From contig CAKJVC010000172.1 in assembly GCA_918026815.1 (NCBI GenBank), positions 1 through 64,000 of the forward strand: a stretch of DNA of 64,000 bases, written 5' to 3'. Each line of letters starts with the position of its first letter. The stretch's first letter is position 1. The DNA is from Chalara sp. BL73 (taxonomy: Eukaryota > Ascomycota > Leotiomycetes > Helotiales). Of this stretch, positions 21,085 through 34,040 are shown piece after piece. Both the position numbers and the translations under genes were made by a program. A model generated the notes under the pieces. That model saw only the letters and a list, made by a program, of their open reading frames with translations. It did not search any database and was not told the DNA's origin.

Positions 21085-22814
21085 TTAGCACTTCGGACAT
21101 TTAGTCTCGGGCCATATCTTCAATCCAGTAGCCCCAGTCTGCCCTACAAATGATGAATCCAAATACAAAACTCCTTCTCGGATTTTCTCCCATGTTCCCT
21201 TTTTAACTTCCGAGCCAAAAAAGCACGGGGGTAAACCCTCTGACTTCCAGAATTCGGCTCCAGGTTCAGAGGTACCCATTTGGCCGTTATCCCGCTCCCA
21301 GCACTGAACAGAATTCAACATTGCTGCAAGCTGATTTATTTTATAATAAACCCATGTGTTGGTTAGGTCGTTAGCTCCACCAAAAGTATCGGAAAGGGCC
21401 CCTCCCCAGGTCATCATATCAAGACAGCGGCCTGTCTCAGAGTGCCATGCACTATTTGGATTCACACAGCCTTTTTGCTTCATGTCGTCTCGTATAATGA
21501 CATATGTTTCTTGAACATCCTCGCCATCTGCAATGCCAAGCCCTGATTCTAAGTATCTATGTCAAACCCGACTTATTAGTATTAAAACTAAGATTCTAGT
21601 TGACTTACTATTCTTGTTGCAACTCCTTTAAAGTATTCCTCTAGGCTTATATTCGGGTGGTCTAAGAGCTACTGTCCATAGCTAAATACCTAGACGGCAG
21701 CTTGCTTTCCCTCGCCCTTCCTCATGATTTGAGGAATAAGATTCTGAGAGGTTCCCTGTGTACCGAAAATTGCCGCAATAGTGTCACCAATGGTTTTTAA
21801 GCCTTCCACTAGGCCTTCTTTGATCAACTCTTGAAGTGCCTTTTTTGCTCCTTCGCCAAGGTTTTTGGGCTGTCTGTCGTATAAATAACGATCAGCAAAC
21901 GTTCTGTAAAGATAAGTCCCACGGGCAGGCCGCGGATTTTCCCCCCAGGTATCCTTATGGTTAGTCTGCTATGGTATTCAAGTGGTGAACAATGTACAGG
22001 GCGCATCTCGACCTAACTTAAGGTGTCGTAACGTCACCCAGGATACTCATGATACCAGATATGGCGCCCAAGGCTCCTGAAGCGATAGGATTAGCGCCCG
22101 CGAGGTCACTGCCAATTTCGAGAGCTGAGCTGAGCAGGCCAAAAGCGTTAAATGGTTCTTGTGATTGACCAGAAATATTGAGATTAGCCTTCATATCATC
22201 CAATGTCAGAGTCTTGATGAAATTTCCCACGACAAGTCGATCGCAGAATTCACTCATAAATAAATGGAAGTTTCGCATTGATATAAAGAGATAATAAAGA
22301 CCTCCTTTCCTAATGTTGTTGAAGTCACCTATAATGGCTATTAGCATATAATTCATCGCCAGTGGGCTTAAACCCAACCACTTGGGCACTAACTGCATTT
22401 TTTCTTAATATTGCATTGTGAGCCAAACGTGATACAACTGAACTCTCCGTGGTCCGTATCATCTGGAAATAGATCTATATAAAGTTGCTGAGCCCAATTG
22501 CTGTGATCCTTGCGCATGCTGATGTATTCTTGTGTGTATTGCTCGGCTCCACAATCCTACCAGAACTTCGACATGTCTTTTATGTCACTGTACCTCTGTC
22601 CTGTTTGGCAGTTTGGGAGCTTCTTATCTGGTAGGGTGGACGGCTTGTTGAGAACTGTGGCAGTCTGGTTTGATGGTGCAGTTTTCGCATTTGCTCCAAC
22701 GGTTCCCTTCTTTGCAGCAACGGCTGGCCGGTTTGGCAGCTTGGCTGCAACTGTTGGCTCGAGAATCATACACACAGAAACCAGCACCACCAGTAGAGAG
22801 CGGATTCTAGCCAT
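21085..22814 (-). pseudogene. Decayed gene for a second large secreted protein
   Basis: Minus-strand exons 22814-22394, 22328-22033 and 21968-21609 join in phase, followed by a last exon ending with the stop at 21085. The intron at 22393-22329 has GTTAGT, GCTAAT and TATAG signals. The N-terminus (ARIRSLLVVLVSVCMILEP) is a signal peptide, and the mature part is Cys-containing. Three in-frame TAG codons break it: 22559-22557, 21692-21690 and 21671-21669. The frame on both sides remains protein-like. The last junction does not close in phase from the good GTAAGT donor at 21608, so a frameshift or an unusual splice is likely there as well. Family not recognised. All three stops are TAG, as expected from CAG by C-to-T change. 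Confidence 0.6.
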
Positions 22815-25189
22815 CAAGATCGGTAAAACTACCAAAAATTAATGTGACTTATTCGAAGAGGCTAGCTCTCACAATTGTTAACAGTGACCGAAGAGTTAAG
22901 TGGATATAATGAGAAATGAGTTAAAAGCAGAGAGTTGATATTAGAACGATCGTCACTGAACAGCATCGCACTCTTATATAGACTTGATTACCGTCGTCAG
23001 TTAAAGTATGACTAGATCCTTTTAATTCAAAAAGAGGAAGGCATATGGATAAAAAATCCTAACGAGAGTAGTTGAGCACGGTACGATCATCCTGATCCTT
23101 TGAGTTTTGATGATTTGACTTCAAATACACCACTTTAGCTTGAATAACCTGTAGGCTATAGGTAATGAATACATCCCATTCCCGTGCCAAATGATGAAGC
23201 TCGGTGGCGTAAGGCTCCAAGCCTGTTCTCGCCCCGCTTTGCCTTATTCAGCCAAAAAACCTCCACTATTTTATACTTCCGACAAGTATGATTTTATTGG
23301 TGAGTCGATCCGCAAACCGCTTAGGATTCGGAGGCTCCGTTACAAGACTTACGACTCATGTTTTCGTTGGTCAGCGACACAGAAAGAAACATGTCAAATG
23401 TGTTGCCATGTTATTTAATCTTCCACTCCTGCTTCTCAACCCCGACCTCCTCTATCTGCAATGCAAATCCAAGATCCGTCATATTCAAAGCGTTTTCTGG
23501 TGGCTCCAAGTGTGGCGTGTCATGATACGATCCACGTGCGCAGCTTGAGTCACTAAACTTGGCCATTACACTTACAAATGTCAAAACCTTCTAGATAGCA
23601 GAATGTGATTGTAGTTTAGGAATACACCAGACTTATTCGCTAGGATAAATGGTAGAAGATCCTCCATATTAGCTAACGACCATAAAATGTACAGAATTTG
23701 GTAAGCTGCTCTTGTTTCGAGGAATTTGATTTTAATTGTCTGAGGAAAGTCTTGGTTTTAGTAAACTCTAAGAATGGTACTCTCCTCCAACGCAGGGGCA
23801 GGTATATTTCCATTTCCGCTATCTTTACCAAGAAATGACAAGATTTCTGTGGCACAAGCTACTACAGAACTAATGTTGAGGAAGCAATTAGTGTACTGGA
23901 GTCGGAAGAGGGAGTAGTGTGGCAGCACTGGTGAAGATGACGGAATGTTTGAAAGCTTGGCAATTCTCTTTCCTATTCCCCCCTCGATGCCGCAAGCCGC
24001 TTTCATCATATAGGCACTGACAGGATGCACGCAAAGGTACAGTATAATATTGTCTGGAAGTGATACTAAGATATCTTAGACTGTCTCTTGAACGATTTTC
24101 ACTACATTTGGCCTGTATTTGAAAGCCTATACATCTCCTCTTTCATCTGCGGATGACGGTCGTTATTTCAAGGCCATCATGGGCTGATAGGAAGGCATAT
24201 GCCTCATAATATTATTTAAGGCGAATTAGAACATGCTAGTCCGATTTACTTATAGTCCCTGCCTAGAGAGAACTCAAGCACAAGGCCAGAAAGCGCGAGC
24301 CCCATCTGGCTCACCTCTGTTAATCCCATCGCTCCTGGACAGCAACAGAAACATCGATAAATAGACACCTATCAAGCGTAGGGGGCCCGAAGAGATGCCT
24401 CAAGTCCTCCGCTTCTTGTGCTGATTTGTTGGTCATTAGCCAACAGAAAGTATCTGCAGGCGGACACTCAATTTCAACGGTGCTAAAGCCTCAACATTTG
24501 CTTGCCCTTTTGTGATAATCATAAAATATAACATCTTCCAATACCTAAAAGAAAGTCCTGGTGCAACCTGCCTGCAGAAGTGATGCCCTAACACCAGTTG
24601 CAAAGCTAAGGAGCACAAAGATCTTATCCCGTGGATCACACAACATGCTAGCTACGCTGTCAGGCAAAGGGAGCTCTGAGGTGACGTTCTTTGCTACTGC
24701 TTAACTTTCCTTGCTCTTTCAAAATCCACAGGAATGCTGCTTAATAGTTTATATTGGGCTGGAAAGGAGCATCCGCCTAAAGAGGATCTCTTAGTATAAC
24801 ACGTAACATGTAAAAGTATCCACAGACGATGGACAGAAGCCACAAAGAAATGCCACAAAGAACTTATATATCGCTAGCATGTCTAATCTCCTGCACGATC
24901 CAAACTCGATTATAGTACGACCGGTCACACAGGCTTGCGAGAGCCTCCCATTGGCTTTCTGAATATTCGGCACCGGCTGAGTCGACCACCTTTAGGATGC
25001 CGCCGTAAAGCTTCCTTACTTTTCGTCGCTTTAATAAATTGGATCCAGAACCAGTCGTGTCGTTCTCTAGACCGAGCTATATGAGCGCTATGCTTGCTCG
25101 ACTGTAGATTTGATGCGTGTCTTGTACTTGTTGACTGCACTCTTGGATATCACAATAATTGATGCTCAGAGCGTCAACCAAGAGAGTGT
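22815..25189. other. Gene-poor stretch
   Basis: Only short frames without motifs or splice partners (for example 23191-23548 and 23673-24030). I see no repeat structure. Confidence 0.4.
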
Positions 25190-26163
25190 TTATTGTATCT
25201 TTGTTTCACAGCCGAGGTAGTTCTTCATGCAAATTCTCTCGGATATGCTTTCATCAGCCATGGAGAGAAATAGGCCAAGTAGTCTTTGCGTCTCCCCACT
25301 CATAAGATAGCACCTCACACTTGTGTTTCTCCTCCGGCTGATAAAAAAGGTTACAGATCTTCCGTGGTAGTACATGTCAAGATAATCCCAGCATGGCCCA
25401 TCGGTGGCATCCGGGTGTATCATTGTCCACTTATCAGACCTTACTACCTCCGTCGGACCAATGAACAATGACTCTTCGCCAAACGAGGTGGCCCTCCATT
25501 CGCCACTGATATTTGGGGGAGTACAAGCTTACGCCGTCAGTACTATTTAGCCAGGCAAACTCTCGGCACGGGTAATTGTCGGATATGGCCCTGCCAGTTC
25601 ACAGAATAACAAAATGGGGACCGTTAGCACTACCAGTCGTATGAAGCTCACTATTTGTTATTCCTTCTGAGCTTGAATGAATGGATTTGACCGTGGCAGG
25701 GTCTCGGAGAAGATCTCCAATAGTAGTGAAAGAACGATGCCTCAGATATTTCACAAAATGGTTGAATCTCCGATTCGAACTAACTATCTGAGATGCATCA
25801 ACACGTCCAAGACCCCACGGTTGGAAGTTATTGATCGCTTGCTCGAGATAAAGACAAGTAACCGATGGCTTTCTTGCAGTCTGCCACTCTCTGCAGGGTC
25901 CCAGACTTGGTGAATCCGACCACTCAGCCACAACAGCTCGAAGTGGGCAGATCGACACCGAGCACGGCGCCGGGTCCCAGAGTTGCATTCCAGCGGTGCA
26001 TGGGGTATTCGAAGGTAACGATACAGGCAGAACTTCGTGAATTGGGTTAATTGATGGGCAGGGTAATGGCAGCAACTGTTACGATGACAAATTGTTAGTA
26101 AGCCTAATGTGTGTTGAAATAGTAGCATCAAGTACAACGATATAGTCAGCGACTGTAGCCATG
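25190..26163 (-). other. Unresolved, possibly decayed gene
   Basis: Several overlapping minus-strand frames keep some protein character: an ATG at 26163 followed by MATVADYIVVLDAT, then pieces around 26050-25600, then a 92-codon frame ending at 25190 with WTMIHPDATDGPCWDYLDMY. I could not join them in phase and recognise no family, and the plus strand is also open across part of it. Either a broken hypothetical gene or chance. Confidence 0.25.
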
Positions 26164-26385
26164 ATATACGCAAGGCTGTTCTGCGGTATGGAACGTCGGA
26201 AGTTTTCCGCGTTAAATAACCAGCTCTATCACTACCAGATATGCCAGTACTTTTGGATAATACCCACTGTCACACTTCGCGAGCTATCTTTATATCCTCG
26301 ACTATAGTAGAGTCTGCGCATTATCGAGTGCATTTACACCAGCTCTCAAATTTATACCATCTATCCGTGGTGTTACCAAGGAGCC

Positions 26386-27151
26386 ATGGTTCTCCAAGAC
26401 CAGGTATTTTCCAACATGTCCTATGAGGCTTTTGTCAACACCATTCATCACAAGGTCCAGGGATCATGGCCGTTACACAAAGCTAGACTCCAACAGGCTT
26501 TCGACAATTTCCTGCTGCTTTCTTCACCCGCCAGCTCCATTAGAAATACTAGTCAAGCCAACTACGCTGCCGGTTGTGCTTATCAAGTTTCCCTCACCGC
26601 GTACCGGAACTCTTGAAGCTAGAATATAAGGTACAATAAGACATGGATCAGAAGCAGTTGCTATTGTCTTTAACAAACTCCCTGGGTCTTCCGGCTACTT
26701 CTATTGACATTAGAAAGGTGAAGGGAATAGCTTTATCGCGTACCATTCCAGTACAATTTCTGAACAAAATCTTGTCAACATGGGCATACTCGAGATCCAA
26801 GAAAACGAGCTGCTTGCAATGTTCGAGCTTGCCATGGTCTCTCGAGACAGGGATGTTCCAAATGGGCATATGGTCACTGCTGTCCACTCGGCAATTGACA
26901 CTAGCAGAAAAGATAGAGCTCCCGTCTTGGAGTCGAGATCCTGTCTTCCCACACATGGATTTGCTCAGCCACGCCTCACATCATTCGTGAGTAAGAGTAC
27001 AAATGACGCTACACATCTGCATCTCCGGGCGATACTTAGTTCAACTATGTCGATGCGCAAAGCTAAGGCTAACATGCCAGTAATCCCGGAAAGGGAGCGA
27101 GTTCCAAAAATTCACCTCAGGGATCAAAGAGCTCTAAAACTCCAAGCACAA
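26386..27151 (+). pseudogene. Orphan polyketide synthase KR-domain fragment
   Basis: A translation switching among frames gives the C-terminal part of a ketoreductase domain of a reducing type I PKS. First comes GAMVLQDQVFSNMSYEAF, then HHKVQGSWPLHKA, then SQANYAAGCAYQ (the KR tyrosine/alanine motif) at about 26341-26600. Then IDIRKVKG (about 26704), MGILEIQENELLAMFELAM (26780) and PNGHMVTAV lead toward where an ACP should follow. At least two frameshifts and a stop interrupt it. No KS, AT, DH or ACP could be found nearby. It is the remnant of a lost polyketide gene, with all catalytic context gone. Confidence 0.65.
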
Positions 27152-27154
27152 TAA

Positions 27155-28066
27155 AAAACCTACACAGGTAAATGGGGGTCTCTCAAAATAGGGGCTTCGT
27201 GCTTCCTCAAATATCATTCTTATACCAGTTACTAGAAGACAATCTCAACACGTAACACAGCTACTCCTATTCAGACACCCAACCAGCTATTGTAATCTTT
27301 CATCGAGGGTTTGATTTTTCTGTAACATAATAGTTATTATAAATGTATCATATTTTACATAGTGCGCTTTCTTTTATTTAAACAACTATAGACTACCGCA
27401 ATATTTTATTAGGTCTACCTCGGCTGCAAGATAAATTTGTAATAAAAGTAAACAATTGTATTTTCTATATACAATACTGTAACCTTTACTGTAACTCTAA
27501 CAAATGTACTGCTGTTTTTGGCGGGCCTGGGTTTTTGTTGTTTTTTTAGAAAACAATCATCTCATAAGATTCTCTGTCATTAAAGAACCATAGAGATCTT
27601 GCGATAGTGAGTGCGAAGGTGGTTTGTAGCAAGGAGCCAGCCAGCCTTTTGCCAGACAGACGGCCTGTTGGCGATGATCTAGTTGTACGCGTATAACCGC
27701 CGCGTCCGCCGCCTGCGCCGGGGCACGCCAAGCAGCGTTCTAATGTTACAGTTGACCCTGTTGAATGTTGCTGTTCCAAGCTATAAAACTGCCAACCCCG
27801 CAGTTGTTGAAATCCTGACAACCTTCCCATTCTCAAAGCTCTTAAGGTTCTATATGCGTTATACAATCCGGCAACTCAACAAATACATCTGGCTGACTCT
27901 TTCACTCAGCTTTATAAATATCTTCTTAAGGTTTCAACTGTTCTTGCCCTAATACCATCACGAGATACAGATTTCACTATTAGGAATGCCATTCAATCTC
28001 TTGGGGTTTTCACTTCACCAAAATTTTCCTGGCCTCCATCCAACGCGTACTTGGATCTTCAAAATG
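27155..28066. other. AT-rich intergenic stretch
   Basis: 27300-27560 is AT-rich with T runs, resembling the relic block at the left edge on a small scale. 27660-27770 is a short GC-rich patch (CGCCGCGTCCGCCGCC). No gene supported. Confidence 0.4.
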
Positions 28067-29500
28067 CCTCGCCTGGAAACACACACCAATCTATATCCTG
28101 AAGTCACTTGCGGGCTTACCAAGAAAGGGACTCATTACGGAGAATTGAATTATGTTGTTGTCTCTTATTGCTGGCAATCAGTCGCCCTTTCTAACGCGGA
28201 TTCTTCTAGACACTCACCCACAGTCCAGGTTAAGGAGCACGGCATAGTCAGGAATCCTCGATGCGCAGCCGACGGTTTACTTAGAGCGATCATGTTTGCT
28301 GTATCTCAGAACATATCACTACTTTGGATCGATCAAGAATGCGTTAGCCAAAAAAGTCTGACCGATATTCAGGTTCATCTAGAATGTAACAATATCATCT
28401 TCAACTAGGTAAAGTTCAAAATTGGACTTTTAAGCTTCGAGCTTACAAATCAACGTTAACTCGATGTTGGAGCACGGCTAAAACAGCCCTACAAATTCCT
28501 GCATCTATTGGCATATCTGATTGGGAAGTCAAAAATATATTGAACGAGATAAAATACCTAACTCGGTTGTTGAAAGCTGTCTCCAGAGATCGCTGGTTCA
28601 TAAGAGCATATGTGTATCAAGACAGGTTCTCAGCCAGCCTTGATATGATCCTCATCCTCCCTGTCTCTTTTCGGCCTTCTTCGAGCATCAATCTTGTTCG
28701 CCAAGATTTTCCAGTACCCGTTGAAAAGATTTGTGGGATCGGGCTTGCCTGGAGAGAGCAGCTTCGGATCTGGAAGTGGACCTACACCTCCGGGAAAATG
28801 GCAATACTAAAGAACAAGTACGCGAACCCATAATCGCTCTTCATAATGCCGCACAACTCCTTAATGGCCCTATCTTTAACGGAAACCCAGTGGACACGGT
28901 CTGGAGCACCGGGCCTTCTGGCGAGGACGCATCACCAGAAGAAATTAATCGCGTTCGTATTGTTTTGGCCTACTAGGCGTTCCTGGAAATTGAACGTTGT
29001 GACCGCAGCGTTTCCTCAGACAGGCTGACGATTTCCTCAAATTTGATAGAGTTTTAGTAGAGATTCCCCGCATCACGCTCTAGAAGCTATATCGTAGCTT
29101 TAGTTTCATTTCTCATTGCCAACGAAATTTTCCTTCAGTCCTTGTACGAACAGTTAATGAAGATCCATGGCATTTATTTCATCGCCCTATTAGCGATATG
29201 GAATTGATTTAACACGCATGGAACCTGAAGACACGGACTGCAGAAGGTAAAGCATTACAGATTGAGCTGCGTAATGTTTCAGAGGCTTTAAAGGAAGTCT
29301 TCAGAAAAGATATAACCCAACCGGAATCACTCAAAAAGACAGTCCAAGATTTAGCGAAGCATCTCTATTTGAATGGTCACGAGGATCCACTGGAGTATAT
29401 ATCAGCTTTGGAAATGAGACATCCAAAGCATGAGTATTGTCCCCCTGTCTTGTACTATTGGCGAAATCGTGAGAGAGATTGTCCTAGTGAATCACGTGGA
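28067..29500 (+). pseudogene. HET-domain protein pseudogene
   Basis: From ATG at 28067 the frame shows the HET-domain order: YVVVSYCWQ near residue 26, an RNPRCAADGLLRAIMFA helix, and SLLWIDQECVSQKSLTDIQ. Then TAG at 28406-28408 interrupts, GLLSFELTNQ follows, and TAA comes at 28457-28459. The frame then shifts and continues as LLKAVSRDRWFIRAYVYQDRFSASL (28561-28640). A later frame (28731-28970) and a charged C-terminal piece up to about 29500 look like the rest of the protein. HET proteins mediate cell death on contact between incompatible fungal individuals. This copy cannot make a full product. Both early stops are one C-to-T step from CAG or CAA. Confidence 0.65.
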
Positions 29501-30125
29501 CAATGTTGGCCTGGATTATAGCCACGGCGAGACTATGATAGCTTATGGCATAAAGACAAAGCAACTCATGGGAGGTAACGCTTTTATTGCATTTGGTGTA
29601 GTATATCCTTGGTGATCCAGGTGTGTTAGCAAAGTTTTTGATTGAGTTGGTAGCAATCATTTGTTCGGCCAACACACCTACCCTCGCCTCAACGTCATGC
29701 GGAGCATGAAGTCTGAGTTATAAATTAGCTTATCCGTGATCGGTGATAGTTACAATACTAAAAATTTTAGTTTATTGCCCTTGCCGGTTGTGTAATTCTA
29801 TATCAAGCTTAATACAAGTTATCCTTAGTTTGCTGCAAGTTTTGCAGCTTGCAGGCAAGGACTTTTGGACGCGACTATTAGACTGTTTTAGGCAGGATAT
29901 GTATTACAAATAAAACAAATATGACCAACTCGAATCATGCAACTTGGTGGTACATAAGGTAAATATCGATTAAATATTGAAGGTGCAAAAAATGGAACAT
30001 ATAGGATCCAGCCATTTATGTTATGATTCCCCGCTCAGTCCCCGCTACCCAATTAACTCCAACCTCCCAAACCCTGAAATACGATACAAGGAACAAAAAC
30101 GCCATAAAATGAAAAGAAACAAGGT
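29501..30125. other. Intergenic, no gene seen
   Basis: Moderately AT-rich. It lies between the tail of the HET pseudogene and the 3' end of the HET-related membrane gene. Confidence 0.4.
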
Positions 30126-32448
30126 TTAAGAAAGCTTGACCCAGCCCATAAGGCTACTTTGATCCCACATTGGCGTTTCCATTCTCAATACACATTCTTT
30201 TTGTAGTGAGTTTGTTGATCGCTCATACGAGCACAGAACAGCTCTCAACATCCCGCCTTCTTTACCACAGAGGAGGGCTACAGACGGAGGGCGAATAGCC
30301 GCAAAGACAGTTACTGTCATTGTACCCTGAGATTATCAGCATTGCTCAATGTCCAATTTATAGCTAAAGCGAATACTCACTGTATCAATCAAAGTAAACA
30401 GCCTCTGTCCCGGTGGCAAGTTGACAAAATTGCCGCTGGGATCGGCGCCAATTCTCTCACCAACCTGCTTGGAGCAATACAGTCCACTACTAGGTGTGTA
30501 TGTGAACCTTCCAATGGAATTCCCGAATGTGAGGTACTCGATTTCCTCAAGAGGGAGTGTGCCTTCAAAACCGATCAGCCACGGCGTAGCGCCCCAAACT
30601 TTACCACTGTAAAGCACGGTCACGCTCCACGGTGCCAAAATCAATAGCAAAATACCAAAGACGAGAAAGAAGGCCCCAACACCCTGGGTCCATTGGAAGG
30701 CAGCAAGTGCAGCACCGATCAGAACCCAAAGTGGTCCACTTCGCAGTCCATAACCGGTACAAGCTTTCTTCCACGTTTCTCTGGTCAGAAAATGGATACG
30801 CGGGATATCTTTCCAGCGGATGCTGATCCCGTGACAACCATCGATAATGATGGACCCATCGTGACAGACCCCGGCGACTTGGCAAAGGGGTTCAATGTCC
30901 CAGAGATTAGCACCCAAGTCATCGGATGTGTTGAACCAGCCTGCTGCACTTGAAGCCCTTAATTGGTCCATGCATATCATTCGTTCAACAATACGGTCAC
31001 TATCATTTGCAAGAGAGAGCCGAGCTAGAGCTTGAAGCTCGCTATCAGTGGGATCCATGCGTGGCCGCTTGGAAAGGAGTGTCATGAGTGCGTATGCAAT
31101 ATCTCCACGTTGGAACTCTCGCCACTGTCGAGAACGCAATGCTGTAAGTCCGACCTGGATGAGCTCTAGACGGGAGAGGCTTAAAGTCCCAGTGAAGTGT
31201 TCAGCTAGAAGTCGGAAGGTCTCTTCATTGCCATCACTGACGATGCGGTTGTCAGTTGTGGTCTGAACCGCCCAGGCTCGGTGTACCATCTCCATAATAT
31301 CGACTAGCTCTGTGGCATCGCCATTTTTGAACCTTTGAGAGCCAGGAGTACAGAGCATGACTTTGTGATTACGTGCCAAAAGAACTTCTGGGAGACACCA
31401 GAGACGCTGGCCAAAGGCTACCAGTGCATTAGTAGATGAATCCGGGAGTACAATACAGATTTGATGAGATCCACGGACAACATCGCAGAAACGGTGCACA
31501 TCATCGGTGGCTGCAGGCTGAAACTCAGCACGGCAACGATAGTCCGCCCAATATGCTTCGACACCCAGCTCCTCAGCGAGTCTTCTAGCTCTAAAGTCGA
31601 GTGTTTCGGTATCTAGAGCTGTGTTGTTTGGATCCTCGGCCGTCGGCATATGAACTTGGAATTGTGCTGCTGCAAAACTGATGAAGATATAGAGGCCAGT
31701 ATAGCTTCCATCTTCAATAACTTGCCAGTGGCTATTTCGGTGGACAACAAGAGCGCGTGGCCTCAAGAGGCGTTTCTGTTCCCCCTCAATTTGATAGACT
31801 TTATCCATGTCATCCTTTTGAATTCCGGTGATCTCTTTCAAGGTATTTGGTGCAGCGTCCAGATAATTGCGAGCATGTTTTGGATATTCATAGCATCGAC
31901 TGGGGAAGCTAAGATACATCGGTCTTGCCACGCCAGCTCCACCGCCCATCGGATAAGCCACTAAGAACAGCATGACTGGCAATATCAAAATGGATTTTCC
32001 TATAGCTAGGGAAATACTTTCAAATCGATCATCATGAAGACTGACCGCCCATGTGGAGATTTTTAACAAAGTCGGCGCATTTCCTTCCACTTCCCGACGT
32101 CTCCAATTCCCAGGTGGCTGCGTATTGGGCCCGGCAGCTGCTTGGACGAGCATACGGTATGACTTGCCAAATGTTGGGCTGATGTACCTGGCAAGGTCTC
32201 GTGGTCGATAGGTCTTGCGGTTCAATACATCTCGATGAAAGTGCTGTGGGGCTGGAGCAAAGGGTTCTTCTTTCTCAACATCACGTAATGTAGGGTTCAT
32301 GTACCGACGGCCCTTGAACCACCCCTGGCTGCCATTGTAATGAACATTGATATCAACTATGGCGGGGACATGATGCTGTTGACGTGCCTGAGAAGATCTG
32401 AGTAATAACTTGGAATATTGAGAAGAAACAACTTACTTGAAACTCCAT
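30126..32448 (-). CDS. HET-related integral membrane protein
   Basis: Three exons on the minus strand, 32448-32437, 32387-30381 and 30326-30126, with introns of 49 and 54 nt (GTAAGT and GTGAGT donors), all in phase; 739 aa. The 4-codon first exon (MEFQ) was chosen because the reading continues in frame 29 codons upstream of the first ATG of exon 2. The centre carries a HET-like block: YIFISFAAAQF, then ELGVEAYWADYRCR, a DVVRGSHQICIVLPD strand and RLWCLPEVLLA. One hydrophobic segment precedes it (ILPVMLFLVAYPMGGGAGVA) and two lie near the C-terminus (WVLIGAALAAFQW; AFFLVFGILLLILAPW). Many ascomycetes have such proteins. A role in non-self recognition or signalling is inferred from the HET-like domain only. 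It is intact, unlike the neighbouring HET pseudogene. Confidence 0.8.
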
Positions 32449-34040
32449 GATGACGGTCAATTTTCCTTCTGATATGACACGTGAAATCGGTGCTTGATAA
32501 CGAATGGCTCAAGTTTGGGGCTCTCTGGGAATCATTGGGTACATATAAGCACCTAGCGGTATTGCTTTTCGTACAACACATCCCACCCATGATACTATGC
32601 TTGAAATCAGCACAGGTTTAGGCTAGCGCTTCCCAATAATCGCTTATTTGAGGCCTGTCAATGCAGTGCATGGGCCAATTATATGAGCAGCATAGTCCTG
32701 TAACCCACCACTTAGTGTTTCAAATATCTAAGCTTATCCTAGCCTTCGAGTTAAGCTAAGCTAAAAATAATTATAAATTTCCTTAAGAACTTCGTTTTAG
32801 TACTCAAACTGTACTATTTCTAACGAATGATTACTATATAACAAATTGAAACCTGTTACTATATTGCAGACGCAGAATCACAAGGCTGATAGAAAGCATT
32901 CACAAATCAAGCAAGGCTTGGATAGCCAAACGCTGCCGCACCTCCCCACCTGTAGCTACATGAAGCTTAATAATTATGAAAATAATACTTGACCTGGGGA
33001 TAGTCACGAAAGAAGTACGAAGTATTAACCCACTCCCACTAGAACAGATGCTGCGAAATTGCCATCCATCTCAGGCGTGAGGCGGTGGATAAGATGATGC
33101 CAACGATTATCTCCGCTCATAATATTCGTTGCACATCATGATCTTGGCTGTGCTGATCCATGACGAAAGGAGATGGGAAACATGGTGCATTGCAAATGGG
33201 ATAATAGGGGTATCGGAAATTAGCAATCAGCCACTTGCGCCCGATTCCCCCTTGTGTAACCTAAACACCAATAAGCTTTGTGCCAAATTTGGAGTCAGAT
33301 CATGCAGCCACAAATTTTAATCGATATTCAGATTCAGCTAGCTACAAATTTGTTAATGAGGCTTTTACATCCCAGTGTTATCAAAGCAATATGTGTTGCC
33401 TGGAGTCCAAATACGAACGAATGAAATGATGTCAAACAACTCGCTGCGCTGATTACCTTCAAGCATCAGTCCGCTGACATAAATCGGACATGTGGCCAAT
33501 GCGTTTTTGAAATTGCAGAGTCGCTTTGTAACAAAGCGATATGACAATTTCGCTATATATAGTCATGTTAGATGCATTAACTGTAACACAATGTTGGTAG
33601 TTCTTTCATTTTAAGCTCTAGCTTATAAATTGAGCAAAATCTGACTTCGACGAAAGTGTGGATCCTTTTTCACTTCAAAACCCAACTCTAAATAAGCGAG
33701 TATGTGGTATGGGACTCCTATACACATACAAGTTTGACAGCCATGTATATGAGAACACTTATGGTTAACTCGATCATGCTACTAATAAATGCGCTTTACC
33801 CGCATGCCATAGTGATGATCCTATACTACGAGCCACGATCCAGGAGCGCTCCATGTTGAGGATACTCATAACTCTAGAGCTTTGTTATGTCATCTAGAGT
33901 ATTTACAGGCTTCATCCCTAGTTACGTCCTCATACTTCTATAGCTTCCTCCGGTAGGTGAGCTTGTCGAGCTTCAGGCCGAAGATCTAGAACACGTTTAG
34001 AAAATATTTAGACCAGTTATCTCAAGCTAAATTTGGCACC
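32449..34040. other. Intergenic, promoter side of the HET-related gene
   Basis: No supported gene; frames at 33129-33320 and 33365-33547 have no motifs. The first few hundred bases are the presumed promoter of the minus-strand gene. Confidence 0.4.

Noticed and set aside
21663..21695. Possible mini-intron removing the two TAG codons of the second secreted-protein gene
   Set aside because: GT and AG pairs there are only about 24-30 bases apart, below any credible spliceosomal intron length.
25599..26173. Three mutually overlapping frames on both strands
   Set aside because: None has a recognisable motif or closes with neighbours in phase; kept only as an unresolved low-confidence region.
26648..26956. 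Minus-strand frames over the KR fragment
   Set aside because: Shadows of the plus-strand PKS relic, whose motifs are recognisable.
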